Shown piece by piece: positions 28,254 through 37,024 of a stretch of 64,000 nucleotides of DNA. Source of the DNA: Chryseobacterium culicis (GTDB taxonomy: Bacteria; Bacteroidota; Bacteroidia; Flavobacteriales; Weeksellaceae); the NCBI RefSeq assembly GCF_900108365.1, contig NZ_FNWQ01000002.1, positions 868,001 to 932,000 of the forward strand. Reading direction: 5' to 3'. Both the position numbers and the translations under genes were made by a program. Numbering within the stretch: the stretch's first letter is position 1; the number at the start of each line of letters is the position of its first letter. The notes under the pieces are model-generated. The model made no database searches. It saw only the letters and a program-made list of their open reading frames with translations, and was not told where the DNA came from.

Positions 28254-28439
28254 AGTCTATTGGCATTTTAACATTTAATAATAACTCCTTTCAGAATCAA
28301 AGATAATGTAAAACCCTAAAAAAAACCATACCACAATTAAAGATTTGCTAAAAAAAAATTAATTTTAATTAACATTTTTAAAACATTAAAAATCAGCTAA
28401 AGATGGCACGAAATTCGCGAATGAATGTGAATTATTTTT

Positions 28440-28447
28440 TAATTTTG
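28440..28447 (+). promoter_or_regulatory. Putative -7 element of the cphB promoter
   Basis: TAATTTTG matches TAnnTTTG and ends 4 bases before the ATG at 28452, so a transcript from it would be nearly leaderless or would use the second ATG at 28455. No clear -33 box. Confidence 0.4.
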
Positions 28448-28451
28448 TACA

Positions 28452-29342
28452 ATGATGAAACCTGTTGGAAAATTAATAGTTATCGGAGGCGCTGTAAATA
28501 AAGGCAGTTTTGCTGAAACCGATTATGATCAAAATATCGAAAAGAACCTTAATTTTTTTGAGCGTGGGATCTTAAGAAAGATCATCAACGAATCTAAGCA
28601 CAAGGAAAACTCTGTGATAGAAATTGTTACAACCGCTTCTCAAATCCCTCAGATTGTAGGTTCCGAATACAAAAAAGCATTTGAATTTCTGGGTGCTAAA
28701 AATGTCAATGTTCTGGACATCCACAACCGCGAAGAAGCTAATTCTGACGCTATAGTGGCAAGAGCCAACGCTGCCGATGTTATGATGTTCACCGGAGGAG
28801 ACCAGCTGAGGCTGACTTCTATTCTTGGCGGAACAAGATTTCATGACACAATTCTATTAAAATATCAGGAACAGGATTTTATCTATTCCGGAACTTCTGC
28901 GGGGGCCGCCGCTGCTTCGGAAAATATGATCTATCAGGGAAGCAGTTCCGAAGCCCTTTTAAAAGGGGAAATCAAAACTACGCAGGGCCTGGGTCTTATA
29001 GATAACGTTATTATAGATACCCATTTTGTACAACGGGGAAGAATCGGGCGTCTGTTCCAGGCAGTAGTAAACAATCCGAGAACTTTGGGAATCGGTCTGG
29101 GAGAAGATACCGGGCTTTTTATTCATAATGATGTGATGACAGCGGTAGGATCGGGACTGGTTATCTTAGTAGACGGAAGATTTATTAAAGATACCAACCT
29201 TACGAATATCAATCTTGGAGAACCTATTTCTATTGATAACCTAACGGTGCATGTAATGTCTATGAATGATCATTACGATCTTACAACAAAGAAATTAACG
29301 ATAGAAAATTCTCAGTTTAATCCGATACCACAGGATAAGTAG
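28452..29342 (+). CDS. cphB: Cyanophycinase
   Basis: 296-residue S51-family serine exopeptidase that cuts cyanophycin to beta-Asp-Arg dipeptides. Key features: GKLIVIGGAVNKG at residues 6-18, FTGGDQLRL near 113-121, the nucleophile elbow YSGTSAGAAAASE with Ser149, and a conserved DTHFVQRGRIGRL near 190-202. No signal peptide, as expected for a cytosolic enzyme working on cytoplasmic granules. It is divergent from cphA, and the isoaspartyl peptidase that should finish the pathway is the next gene on the same strand. Confidence 0.95.
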   Translation: MMKPVGKLIVIGGAVNKGSFAETDYDQNIEKNLNFFERGILRKIINESKHKENSVIEIVTTASQIPQIVGSEYKKAFEFLGAKNVNVLDIHNREEANSDAIVARANAADVMMFTGGDQLRLTSILGGTRFHDTILLKYQEQDFIYSGTSAGAAAASENMIYQGSSSEALLKGEIKTTQGLGLIDNVIIDTHFVQRGRIGRLFQAVVNNPRTLGIGLGEDTGLFIHNDVMTAVGSGLVILVDGRFIKDTNLTNINLGEPISIDNLTVHVMSMNDHYDLTTKKLTIENSQFNPIPQDK

Positions 29343-29570
29343 TACAGGATGCGGACATTCCGGGTTCAGGGTCCCGAGGTTTATCAATGCAGGAGATTCG
29401 TTTTTTCAAAAAATACACTCGCTGTACTGCAACCTGGAACCACGAAATCCGAAACTCATGCCAGCACGATGTATGGATAAAATTCCTATCTTTTCCCTGT
29501 ATTAATAGCCTGGATTCTTATTATTGTCAGTACAAATACAGAATTCCGGAACATAAAACCTATACCTACT

Positions 29571-30413
29571 ATGAAAATTATTATCCACGGCGGTTTTTTC
29601 TCAGAAAGCGACCAAAGCCATGAAGTAAAAACAGCTAAACAGGACTCTTTAAAACACATAGCCCAAAAAGCTTTTGACTATCTTACAACACACTCTGCCT
29701 TCGACACTGTTGCATATGCCGTTTCACTGCTGGAGAATGATCCTTTATACAATGCCGGTATCGGTTCTCAGATTCAGAGTGACGGGGTTATCCGTATGAG
29801 TGCTGCCATTATGAATGGAAACACGCAGAAGTTAAGTGGGGTGATTAATATTCAGAATGTACAAAATCCAATTTTTGTGGCCAAAGATCTTATCAATGAA
29901 GATGACAGAGTTTTAGGAGGAAATGGCGCCAAAATCTATGCTACGGAAAACGGGTTTGAGGATTTTTCTACAGAAATTCCCCAGAGAAGAAAAGAATATG
30001 AAGCAAAACTTGCTAATGGAGGAAAAGGAACAGTAGGCTGTGTAGCCATTGACAAAGATGGAAAACTTGCTGTTGCTACGTCTACTGGAGGAAAAGGTTT
30101 TGAGATTCCGGGAAGAGTTTCAGATTCTGCCACAGTAGCCGGAAATTATGCCAATACCTTCTGCGCGGTGAGCTGTACGGGTGTGGGTGAAGATATTGTA
30201 AGCAATGCTACTGCTGCCAAAATTGTAACGAGAGTAACAGACGGGATGAGTCTTCCACAGGCTTTCAGCAAAACTTTTGACGAACTAAAAACTATTGATG
30301 GTTTTGCAGGGGCCATTGCTATTGATAAAGAAGGAAATATTTATCATCAGGACTCCTATCCTACCATGGTTTTCGCCAGTTTTGACGGTGAAAATTTTGA
30401 AGTCTTTTCTTAA
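29571..30413 (+). CDS. Isoaspartyl peptidase / plant-type L-asparaginase (Ntn-hydrolase)
   Basis: 280-residue Ntn-hydrolase precursor that should self-cleave before Thr in GGKGTVGCVAID (about residue 153) to give alpha and beta subunits. Other family marks: IIIHGGFF at the N-terminus, YNAGIGSQIQSDG, and GRVSDSATVAGNYAN with substrate-binding Arg/Asp. It lacks the signal peptide of flavobacterial glycosylasparaginases, so it is cytosolic. Given the cphB gene upstream, the likely substrate is beta-Asp-Arg from cyanophycin, releasing Asp and Arg. The preceding 228-base spacer has low-quality repeat-like sequence and no gene. Confidence 0.9.
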   Translation: MKIIIHGGFFSESDQSHEVKTAKQDSLKHIAQKAFDYLTTHSAFDTVAYAVSLLENDPLYNAGIGSQIQSDGVIRMSAAIMNGNTQKLSGVINIQNVQNPIFVAKDLINEDDRVLGGNGAKIYATENGFEDFSTEIPQRRKEYEAKLANGGKGTVGCVAIDKDGKLAVATSTGGKGFEIPGRVSDSATVAGNYANTFCAVSCTGVGEDIVSNATAAKIVTRVTDGMSLPQAFSKTFDELKTIDGFAGAIAIDKEGNIYHQDSYPTMVFASFDGENFEVFS

Positions 30414-30512
30414 TTTTAACATTTTTTTATAGGTTCATTTATTTTTTTGGCACGTATTTTACATTATTGATAACAACAAATTGTAATATTAATACTTAAA
30501 AAAATAGAAATC

Positions 30513-30749
30513 ATGGGAAACAAAGCAAAAGGCTTATTAGCTCTATTAGGTTTAGGTGCATTAGCATATTGGAAATATAAAAATTCAAGTCCTGAAGATC
30601 AGCAGGCTGTAAAGGATAAAATCAATACAGCAAAAGACAATCTTAACAAATGGGGAAATGATCTTAAAAGCAAAGCCAATGATGTTGCATCTCAGGTTCA
30701 GAGCAAAGTGGACGAAGCAAAAACAAAGGCTGAAGATTCATTAAGCTAA
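30513..30749 (+). CDS. Small YtxH-like membrane protein
   Basis: 78 residues: an N-terminal membrane segment (GLLALLGLGALAYWKYK, residues 7-23) followed by an alanine- and lysine-rich amphipathic helix with ANDVASQVQSKVDEAKTKAE, typical of YtxH/late-embryogenesis-like stress proteins. Function unknown; such genes are often stress-induced in Bacteroidetes. It stands alone with its own terminator downstream. Confidence 0.8.
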   Translation: MGNKAKGLLALLGLGALAYWKYKNSSPEDQQAVKDKINTAKDNLNKWGNDLKSKANDVASQVQSKVDEAKTKAEDSLS

Positions 30750-30786
30750 TTAATAAGAGCAGTTTTTTTTAACATTCATATATAGG

Positions 30787-30822
30787 AAAAAGTCATCGTA
30801 ATCATCATTGCGATGACTTTTT
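30787..30822. terminator. Bidirectional terminator
   Basis: AAAAAGTCATCG pairs with CGATGACTTTTT around a 12-base loop, between the stops of the convergent genes ending at 30749 and 30851. Confidence 0.88.
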
Positions 30823-30850
30823 ATTTATGATTACATGTAAGCTTTTCAGG

Positions 30851-31645
30851 TTATTCTTTTTTCTCCGCAGCCACGGCAAATACGAGCGGTATTTTATTTC
30901 CAAACTGTGGTATTCTCCATTTTCCGGATGCAAATTCCTCTACATGTCTGAAACAAGGGTAAGGTGACCAGTCGAATTCTCTGAAGGTGTTCATAGACAT
31001 TCCTTTTTTAATCAAATTATCAATAACTTCTGATAAAGAGTGGTTCCACATGACATATTCCTGAACAATAGGTGCAGACTGATCTGCATAGGTTCCTTCA
31101 TAGGTTTCTACGATGGGCTTTTCATTGAAATAGTTATAGGCAACCTTTGTAAAGTCATCATCAAACATCCAGACAACAGGGTGAAACTCTGCCATGATAA
31201 AATTCCCACCCGGTTTTAGAAAATGATTGATAATACCGGCCCATTTTTCAAGATCAGGGAGCCATCCTATTGTACCGTAACTTGTATACACAATATCAAA
31301 TTTCTGATTCAGGACATTTGGTAGATTGTATACGTCCGAACAGATGAATTGGGTATCCGTATCACATTTTTGGGCAAGCTCTCTTGCCGCATCAATAGCT
31401 TTATCTGAAAGATCTATTCCGATCACTTTAGCTCCCATCCTCGACAGTGAAATAGAATCCTGTCCGAAATGACACTGCAAATGCAGAATGGTTTTTCCTT
31501 TGATATCTCCAAGAAGCTCAAGTTCTATAGAGTTCAGAGACGTTCTTCCTTTTAAAAATTCATCTACAAAGTAGAAATCGGATTTCAGATGCGGTTCTAC
31601 TTTTGCATTCCACGAATTTCTGTTTATTTCTAAGTAATTTTCCAT
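30851..31645 (-). CDS. Class I SAM-dependent methyltransferase
   Basis: 264-residue methyltransferase with a SAM-binding motif I in ILHLQCHFGQDSISLSRMGA (about 53-72), the acidic motif VIGIDLSD, and the post-motif TSYGTIGWLPD. The opening NRNSWNAKV and the C-terminal WSPYPCF are typical of a widely distributed bacterial methyltransferase group with unknown substrate. It is the last gene of a four-gene minus-strand run starting at 33760. Confidence 0.86.
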   Translation of the reverse strand: MENYLEINRNSWNAKVEPHLKSDFYFVDEFLKGRTSLNSIELELLGDIKGKTILHLQCHFGQDSISLSRMGAKVIGIDLSDKAIDAARELAQKCDTDTQFICSDVYNLPNVLNQKFDIVYTSYGTIGWLPDLEKWAGIINHFLKPGGNFIMAEFHPVVWMFDDDFTKVAYNYFNEKPIVETYEGTYADQSAPIVQEYVMWNHSLSEVIDNLIKKGMSMNTFREFDWSPYPCFRHVEEFASGKWRIPQFGNKIPLVFAVAAEKKE

Positions 31646-31695
31646 GGTTTAAGTTTTAAATTATATTATTCCGGCAACACTAACAACTTTACTGA

Positions 31696-32232
31696 TTATA
31701 ATTTCTCCATTAATTTCTTCTTTTGCTCGAGAAATTCTTCTTCGGTCAGCACTCCGGCCTCTCTCAGTCTTCCCAACTGTTCCAGCTGATCTAAAGCGCT
31801 TGGTTCAGCTGTATTCTGAAAAAATCCTTCTGGACGCGACATGAATTCTCTTACTTTTTCGCAAAACAGCTCAGCATGGTACTTTCCTACTCCGTCAATC
31901 TCCACAATATCATCGGTAACCTGGATATCTATAGAAGCTAATAAGAAGTCTTTTTCATATTGTATGGAGCTTATTTTGCTGTAAGAAAAATCCTCCACCA
32001 TCAATCCGTACATGAATTCTTTATCCACAAAGATCAATCTTCTGTCTGTAGCGGCTAAAATAATATGATGATTGTTTAATTTATTTCTGCCTTCTACCAG
32101 ATAAACAATTCTTTCTTCCGGTGAAAGGATGTCCGGCAATTCGTGAATTTCTTTTCGGGCAAATATGGTTGGGCTGATGTCGAGACTTTTTAATTCGTCT
32201 CTTATTTCGTCAAGTCTTGATTTTTCACTCAT
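31696..32232 (-). CDS. PH-like and SHOCT domain protein
   Basis: 178 residues. The middle (about 35-125) is a bacterial PH-like domain with YLVEGRNKLNNHHIILAATD and RLIFVDKEFMYGL. The C-terminus is a SHOCT domain (LEQLGRLREAGVLTEEEF), a short helical hairpin common at ends of bacterial membrane-associated proteins. No membrane segment or signal. It shares this architecture with the gene at 32927, and the two flank a GNAT gene. Role unknown. Confidence 0.82.
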   Translation of the reverse strand: MSEKSRLDEIRDELKSLDISPTIFARKEIHELPDILSPEERIVYLVEGRNKLNNHHIILAATDRRLIFVDKEFMYGLMVEDFSYSKISSIQYEKDFLLASIDIQVTDDIVEIDGVGKYHAELFCEKVREFMSRPEGFFQNTAEPSALDQLEQLGRLREAGVLTEEEFLEQKKKLMEKL

Positions 32233-32261
32233 GGTTTTAGTTTTTTAATTCAATAAAAACA

Positions 32262-32909
32262 TTAATCTTCTGCGGGAATTACCACAGAAGTGTGTAAGCA
32301 ATACAGCTTCCAGCCTAAGGTTTCGTACAATAATTTCCCTTCTTCCGTAGCCACTAAAAGATTATTGGTAACGCCTTTGGATAAGGCAATTTTTTCCAGT
32401 TCTTTCAATAAAAAAGTAGCAAGTCCTTTTCTTTGATGATTCTTTTCAGTAATAATCCTGTCATACACCGCAATATCATCAATAAGAGAAACACGGCCTA
32501 TAGAAGCCTGGTCACCATTTTCCGCCAGAATCCTGACAACAAAAGTTGTATTGTACTCAGAGAATTCCAAGTGATAACCTTCTGCAAGACTTATTTCCGG
32601 GAAATTCATAGGATGAAAGCAGGTCATCATATATCCCTGTGGCTGCAATTTCCAACGCTCAGGAATTTTGTGGATGAATTCATCGGGAGAAACAGAGACT
32701 TTCAGATAAATCCAGGGTTCAATTATTGAGTTAGCAAGCTTGAAGAAGTCATCATTCAGTTCAGGAAATACAAATCTCTCTTTTTGTTTTTCATCGCCTA
32801 CCGTTACGTGGAAGCCGGATTTATAGGAAACAGGAAAGGATACTTCCCGCGATAAGCACCATCCTTTAAGCCATTTTCCTACAATTTCTGAAGATACTTT
32901 ATCGGTCAT
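32262..32909 (-). CDS. GNAT-family N-acetyltransferase
   Basis: 215-residue protein; the acetyl-CoA-binding motif A is ITEKNHQRKGLATFLLKEL near residues 153-171, preceded by a typical beta strand (IDDIAVYDRI). The N-terminal 90 residues are less conserved. It probably acetylates a small molecule or protein amine. It lies between two PH-SHOCT genes, 17 and 29 bases from each, in one probable operon. Confidence 0.83.
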   Translation of the reverse strand: MTDKVSSEIVGKWLKGWCLSREVSFPVSYKSGFHVTVGDEKQKERFVFPELNDDFFKLANSIIEPWIYLKVSVSPDEFIHKIPERWKLQPQGYMMTCFHPMNFPEISLAEGYHLEFSEYNTTFVVRILAENGDQASIGRVSLIDDIAVYDRIITEKNHQRKGLATFLLKELEKIALSKGVTNNLLVATEEGKLLYETLGWKLYCLHTSVVIPAED

Positions 32910-32926
32910 GATTTAGTATTAAAAGT

Positions 32927-33760
32927 TTATGATAATTGCTCCAGCAGTTTCTTTTTCTGTTCTGCAAATTCTGAATCAGTAAGGATTCCGTTTTCTCTCA
33001 GCTTTCCTAATTTTTCCAGCTGACTGAAAATTTCTTCAGAGGAAACTGAAGTACTTTTGTTTGGAGAACCTATCTTTTGCGAAGACTGCGGAGTATTGTA
33101 AATATCTTTTATTGTATCATAAAACTTCTCTGCATCTTCTTTATCCATAAAACATTCGAACGCGGCTACTCTTTCATCCAGATGTAATTTAATAACCGGA
33201 GATCTTGGATCTGCCACAAAACTTACAGCCTTGATAGTATGATTGGGATAATCATTGATTTTTGCATCCCCAAACATAGCTTTTGATACGGAAATCATTC
33301 TTTTGGGTGTTGCTACCAAAATCCCTGCTGCCAGGGTATTTACAAATTGGGCATCCGTAATGGCGATAATCTGCTCTTCTTCCGGGATCAGATAAGGAAG
33401 TTCTTTGATTTCTCCTTTAGTAAAGATGGATAGGTTAGCATTCAGCATTTCCAGTTCGTTCTTTATTTTCTGACTTCTTCTTTTATAAACTTCTTTAGAG
33501 ATCTGGCGGGAGCCTGCACTGATCGCTGCAGGAAGATGCTGTTCTGTAACCGCTGCTGGTTCAGCTTTCTCCTTATTCAGCATTTCGTTGATGTCGCCTA
33601 TGCTGAATCTGTTGAGGTTGTACAGCAGTTCATCATTGATATCACTTACTTTATTTAAGCATTTATTGCATAAAACATAGCCATCTGAAAGACTGTTCGC
33701 TCCCAAAAGCGTATCCATAGATGTTAATTCCTTATTACACAATGCACAAATAGTGTTCAT
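32927..33760 (-). CDS. Zinc-ribbon, PH-like and SHOCT domain protein
   Basis: 277 residues. A DUF4428-like zinc ribbon at the N-terminus has CALCNKE at residues 5-11 and VLCNKCLNKV near 29-38 (two Cys-x2-Cys pairs). A coiled linker follows, then a PH-like domain (about 120-220; YLIPEEEQIIAITDAQF, ILVATPKRMISVSKAMFG) and a C-terminal SHOCT (LEKLGKLRENGILTDSEFA). It is the first gene of the four-gene run. The related gene at 31696 lacks the zinc ribbon, so they look like ancient paralogues. No function known. Confidence 0.82.
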   Translation of the reverse strand: MNTICALCNKELTSMDTLLGANSLSDGYVLCNKCLNKVSDINDELLYNLNRFSIGDINEMLNKEKAEPAAVTEQHLPAAISAGSRQISKEVYKRRSQKIKNELEMLNANLSIFTKGEIKELPYLIPEEEQIIAITDAQFVNTLAAGILVATPKRMISVSKAMFGDAKINDYPNHTIKAVSFVADPRSPVIKLHLDERVAAFECFMDKEDAEKFYDTIKDIYNTPQSSQKIGSPNKSTSVSSEEIFSQLEKLGKLRENGILTDSEFAEQKKKLLEQLS

Positions 33761-33791
33761 CTGGTTTTTATGTTTAAAAGTTTTTTTGAAT

Positions 33792-33927
33792 GCAGGTATG
33801 TGTTTACCTGCCTGAATAACGGTTCCAAATTACAAATTCTGAACCGATTGTAAAGGATAATTGTATTTAAATCTTAGCCTCCATTAAACAGGTCAACCAC
33901 AAAATTGCTTTTGTGGTTGATTGCTTT
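33792..33927 (+). other. Structured intergenic region with three hairpins
   Basis: Between the zinc-ribbon gene and hisS are three consecutive inverted repeats: GCAGGTA/TACCTGC (33792-33811), CGGTTC/GAACCG (33820-33846) and TCAACCACAAAA/TTTTGTGGTTGA (33893-33920). The last is followed on the + strand by TTGCTTTTTTT. On the + strand this resembles a small structured RNA with a terminator; on the minus strand the last hairpin could end hisS and the others could lie in the leader of the next gene. No promoter was identified. Confidence 0.4.
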
Positions 33928-33945
33928 TTTTCTGTGTACATAATG

Positions 33946-35298
33946 CTATTCTCCTAAAAACTCAGCTAGAGAAACGGTTTTCTTTTCTCCGGCCTCAATA
34001 TCTTTAAAAGTAACGGTATTGTTTTTAAGTTCTTCTTCACCCAGGAAGACCACTTTTTTTATCCCTTTATTCTCTGCGTAGGTAAATTGCTTATTGATCT
34101 TTGCATTTTCAGGATATAATTCTGCCGAAATTCCTTTTGCTCTTAGCTGCATAATCAGTTTCAAAGCTTCTGTTGTTTCTTCTGCTCCGGAATTCGCAAA
34201 CAGATATTCTATTTTAGAGGAGGCTTCTTCAGGGAAAAGGTTCAGTTCTTCCATTACCAGATAAATTCTGTCTAATCCGAAAGAAATCCCTATTCCCGGA
34301 ATGTTTTTTACGCCAAAAACCTCCGTAAGGTTATCATATCTTCCTCCACCACCTATGGAGCCCATAGCAACCTCATCTGCCTTCACTTCGAAGATAGCTC
34401 CGGTATAATAATCAAGGCCTCTTGCAAGGGTTATATTGAATACGAGATTTTGCATATCCACACCAAGGTTCATAGATTGTGTAAGAACATATTCCAGTTC
34501 TTCTACGCCTTTCAGACCAATTTCATTTCCTGCAAATTTTTCTTTCAGCTGAAGAAGATTTTCCAGCGCGTCGTCAGATTGGGTAAATAAGAAGTCCAGC
34601 TTATCAATAGATTCCTGAGAAATTTCTCTTTCCAACAGTTCTTTTACCACTCCTTCTTTTCCAATCTTGTCCAATTTGTCCAGTGCTACAGTAAAATCAA
34701 TCAGTTTATCTGTAATTCCTGCATATTCTGCCAATCCGGAAAGGATCTTTCTGTTGTTCATATGAATGGTTACAGGAACTTTGAGGTCTGCGAAAGATTT
34801 CAGATACAACTGAACCAACTCTACTTCCTGCAATAAACTTTCGCTTCCTACCACATCCGCATCACACTGATAGAATTCTCTGTACCTTCCTTTCTGAGGT
34901 CTGTCTGCTCTCCAAACCGGCTGGATCTGGGAACGTTTGTAGGGAAATGTAAGTTTGCCGTGATTCATCGCAACGAATCTTGCAAAAGGTACGGTAAGGT
35001 CATAGCGAAGTGCTTTCTCTGAAATTTGAGAAGTCAGCTTTTGATGGTTTTTATGATCCCAGTCTTCCTGATTAACACCAGAAGTATAATCTCCGGAATT
35101 TAAAATCTTAAAAATCAGACGGTCACCTTCTTCTCCGTACTTTCCTGTCAATGTAGAAAGATTTTCAAAGCTTGGTGTTTCCAATGGCTGAAAGCCGAAT
35201 AATTCAAAATTATTCTGTAAAATATTGATGATGTATTTTCTTCTGGAAACTTCCTGTGCCGTAAAATCTCTCGTCCCTTTTGCTAAACTTGGCTTCAT
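33946..35298 (-). CDS. hisS: Histidyl-tRNA synthetase
   Basis: Class II aminoacyl-tRNA synthetase charging tRNA-His. From the chosen start it is 450 residues and opens [12 protein letters not shown], the normal HisRS N-terminus. Motif 2 is [14 protein letters not shown], the histidine-specific region [15 protein letters not shown] is present, motif 3 is [15 protein letters not shown], and an anticodon-binding domain occupies the last 100 residues. A longer frame opens 48 bases upstream, but its first codons lie upstream of a TATTTTTG promoter element, so the ATG at 35298 is preferred. Confidence 0.95.
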   Translation of the reverse strand: MKPSLAKGTRDFTAQEVSRRKYIINILQNNFELFGFQPLETPSFENLSTLTGKYGEEGDRLIFKILNSGDYTSGVNQEDWDHKNHQKLTSQISEKALRYDLTVPFARFVAMNHGKLTFPYKRSQIQPVWRADRPQKGRYREFYQCDADVVGSESLLQEVELVQLYLKSFADLKVPVTIHMNNRKILSGLAEYAGITDKLIDFTVALDKLDKIGKEGVVKELLEREISQESIDKLDFLFTQSDDALENLLQLKEKFAGNEIGLKGVEELEYVLTQSMNLGVDMQNLVFNITLARGLDYYTGAIFEVKADEVAMGSIGGGGRYDNLTEVFGVKNIPGIGISFGLDRIYLVMEELNLFPEEASSKIEYLFANSGAEETTEALKLIMQLRAKGISAELYPENAKINKQFTYAENKGIKKVVFLGEEELKNNTVTFKDIEAGEKKTVSLAEFLGE

Positions 35299-35323
35299 TT
35301 GTTGTATGTCATTTTGATAAATG

Positions 35324-35331
35324 CAAAAATA
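35324..35331 (-). promoter_or_regulatory. Putative -7 element of the hisS promoter
   Basis: TATTTTTG on the minus strand fits TAnnTTTG, 26 bases before the preferred hisS start. It argues against translation from the upstream ATG at 35346. No -33 box was recognised. Confidence 0.4.
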
Positions 35332-35690
35332 AGGAATTGAAAGCACTTTTAAGGAAGATAAACAGTAAAGAAGAAATTTATCCGTTCTTTTTTGTAATGG
35401 TGATGCCTATATCAACTTGTACCTGGCCATCTTCCAGATCCAAAACATCGAAATTCAATTTTCATTGTAAAAAATTTTGAATCAGAGGATAAAGTCTCAG
35501 AAAAAACAAAGTATTACAATGAAATACACACACCTTACATACATGTCTTCCTTTTCACTTTAACCCCAAGAAAAGCAAAATGTTAACGAGCGTAACATCT
35601 ATGTCATATCACTTTTTTTGCACAAAATATGTTTTGTTTCTAATATTATCCTGTTAAAATTTAATACAAACAAACTTTAAACACACAGAA

Positions 35691-36506
35691 ATGAAAAATT
35701 TATTTTTATTGCCATTGGTAATGGTATCATCCATTGCATTCTCCCAAGTTGGAATTAATACAAACACCCCAGACCCTTCGGCTATATTAGATATTAAATC
35801 CAGCAACAAAGGTCTTCTTATTCCTAGAATAGCACTAACAGGTAAAACTGACGTTACGACCATCCTAAACCCTGCTAACGGCTTATTGATATATAACTTA
35901 AACAAAGCTGGTACTGCCCCCAATGATGTGAGAGCAGATACTTTTTACAAATTTAATACATCAGCAGGGAAATGGCAAACCATGCTAGAGGATGGTTCTA
36001 TCCCAGCCCAAAATGGCTCTATCATTGCTATTGATGGTAATCTTACTATAGCCCAAGAAATAAGTGTACAAATGTCCAATGATTTTACTACAACAGCCAC
36101 AAGTCCGGTTTCTGCAGTTCCCATAGGTTATTTAACTAATGAAATTATAGATAACGCCAATACATACACTGGTTCTGCAACCACTAACTCCTTCACTGTT
36201 AACGCTGATGGGATTTACCAAGTAACACTAAACTCGCAATTAAGTTTTGATAGTGCTGCTATAGGGTTTACTCATGTAATCGGGATCTGGGATAATACTG
36301 ATGGTAAGTGGGTAGCGAGAGTTAATGATTCTGCAGCGAGTAGCCTACAGACATATACGCTAATATCAGCTATTAGTATGTTCGCAAGTCATACCTATTC
36401 TTTTAGAGTGGGATTATCTGCAGGAACAGCTAGTGTAAAAGCTTTGAGTTCCGGTTCTACTGGTTCCGGTCCTATTACGCAGATGTCTTTTAAACGATTA
36501 AAATAA
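35691..36506 (+). CDS. Secreted protein with conserved N-terminal module and jelly-roll-like C-terminus (copy A)
   Basis: 271 residues with signal peptide MKNLFLLPLVMVSSIAFSQ. The mature start VGINTNTPDPSAILDIKSS followed by KGLLIPRIALTG is a module seen on many Bacteroidetes surface proteins. Residues 1-100 are clearly related to copy B at 37025, but after about residue 110 the two are unrelated. Copy A ends in a beta-rich domain with FTVNADGIYQVTLNSQLSF and YSFRVGLSAG that resembles C1q/TNF-like jelly rolls; this fold call is from pattern only. No T9SS C-terminal signal was recognised. Possibly a surface-exposed binding protein. Function unknown. Confidence 0.8.
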   Translation: MKNLFLLPLVMVSSIAFSQVGINTNTPDPSAILDIKSSNKGLLIPRIALTGKTDVTTILNPANGLLIYNLNKAGTAPNDVRADTFYKFNTSAGKWQTMLEDGSIPAQNGSIIAIDGNLTIAQEISVQMSNDFTTTATSPVSAVPIGYLTNEIIDNANTYTGSATTNSFTVNADGIYQVTLNSQLSFDSAAIGFTHVIGIWDNTDGKWVARVNDSAASSLQTYTLISAISMFASHTYSFRVGLSAGTASVKALSSGSTGSGPITQMSFKRLK

Positions 36507-36615
36507 TAAAAAGGATTTTAATTTTCATTTTTTATAACACCATATAGGTATTTGTATTTTTGTCAATTTTAGGTAAGTACAGCATGCCAGAAAGTATGCA
36601 TACTTAATTATATTT

Positions 36616-36670
36616 AGCTCTGGTTTATATACAGAATCTCCTTCTGATTATATAAACCAGAGCTTTTTTT
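36616..36670 (+). terminator. Terminator of copy A
   Basis: AGCTCTGGTTTATA pairs with TATAAACCAGAGCT and is followed by a T run. The homologous stem in unit 2 carries paired base changes that preserve pairing. Just upstream, 36570-36605 holds a smaller inverted repeat (AAGTA, GCATGC / GTATGC, TACTT), also shared. Confidence 0.88.
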
Positions 36671-36683
36671 GTGATACAAAAAC

Positions 36684-36816
36684 TCAAATACTTTCTAAAA
36701 TCTCCAGAATTTCTTCACCATAATTTTCAATTTTATGCTTCCCGAATCCTTTGATCTCGAGCAGTTCTTCTTTCTTAGCAGGCTTATACTTGGCGACAGA
36801 CATCAGTTCTTTATTA
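36684..36816 (-). pseudogene. 3' remnant of the HRDC-domain gene
   Basis: 133 bases matching the last 43 codons and stop of the HRDC gene at 38124. Only four substitutions separate them, each at a third codon position and synonymous (Phe, Leu, Tyr, Ala codons). The frame is open but lacks the 5' two thirds of the gene, so it is a truncated copy. It ends exactly at the junction where unit 2 begins. Confidence 0.88.
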
Positions 36817-36948
36817 GAGGATAAAGTCTCAGAAAAAACAATGTGTTACAATGAAATACACACACCTTACATACATGTCTTCCTTTTCACTTTAACTCCA
36901 AGAAAAGCAAAATGTTAACGAGCGTAACATCTATGTCATATCACTTTT

Positions 36949-36981
36949 TTTGCACAAAATATGTTTTTGTTTCTAATATTG
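36949..36981 (+). promoter_or_regulatory. Putative promoter of copy B
   Basis: TTTG at 36949-36952, 21 bases, then TAATATTG at 36974-36981, one base from TAnnTTTG. In unit 1 the corresponding boxes are TTTG and TAATATTA, a poorer match. The surrounding leader is shared by both copies. Confidence 0.35.
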
Positions 36982-37024
36982 CCCTGTTAAAATTTTAATA
37001 CACACAAACTTTAAACACACAGAA

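Larger units (their letters stand above)
35484..36816 (+). repeat. Tandem duplication, unit 1
   Basis: Unit 1 runs from AGAGGATAAAGTCTCAG to the end of the HRDC-gene remnant. Its first 207 bases match 36816-37024 at about 96% (6 substitutions and 2 one-base indels by eye). It contains one secreted-protein gene, a hairpin block and a terminator that are also found in unit 2, and 133 bases of the HRDC gene 3' end. The interior coding sequence is far less similar than the flanks. Confidence 0.9.

Noticed and set aside
29363-29452. Possible inverted repeat around CGGGTTCAGGGTCCCGAGGT
   Set aside because: Arms match only about 60% by eye; not distinguishable from chance.
35299-35346. Upstream ATG extension of hisS
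   Set aside because: It adds 16 residues not found on HisRS and lies across a TATTTTTG promoter element; the [12 protein letters not shown] start is canonical.
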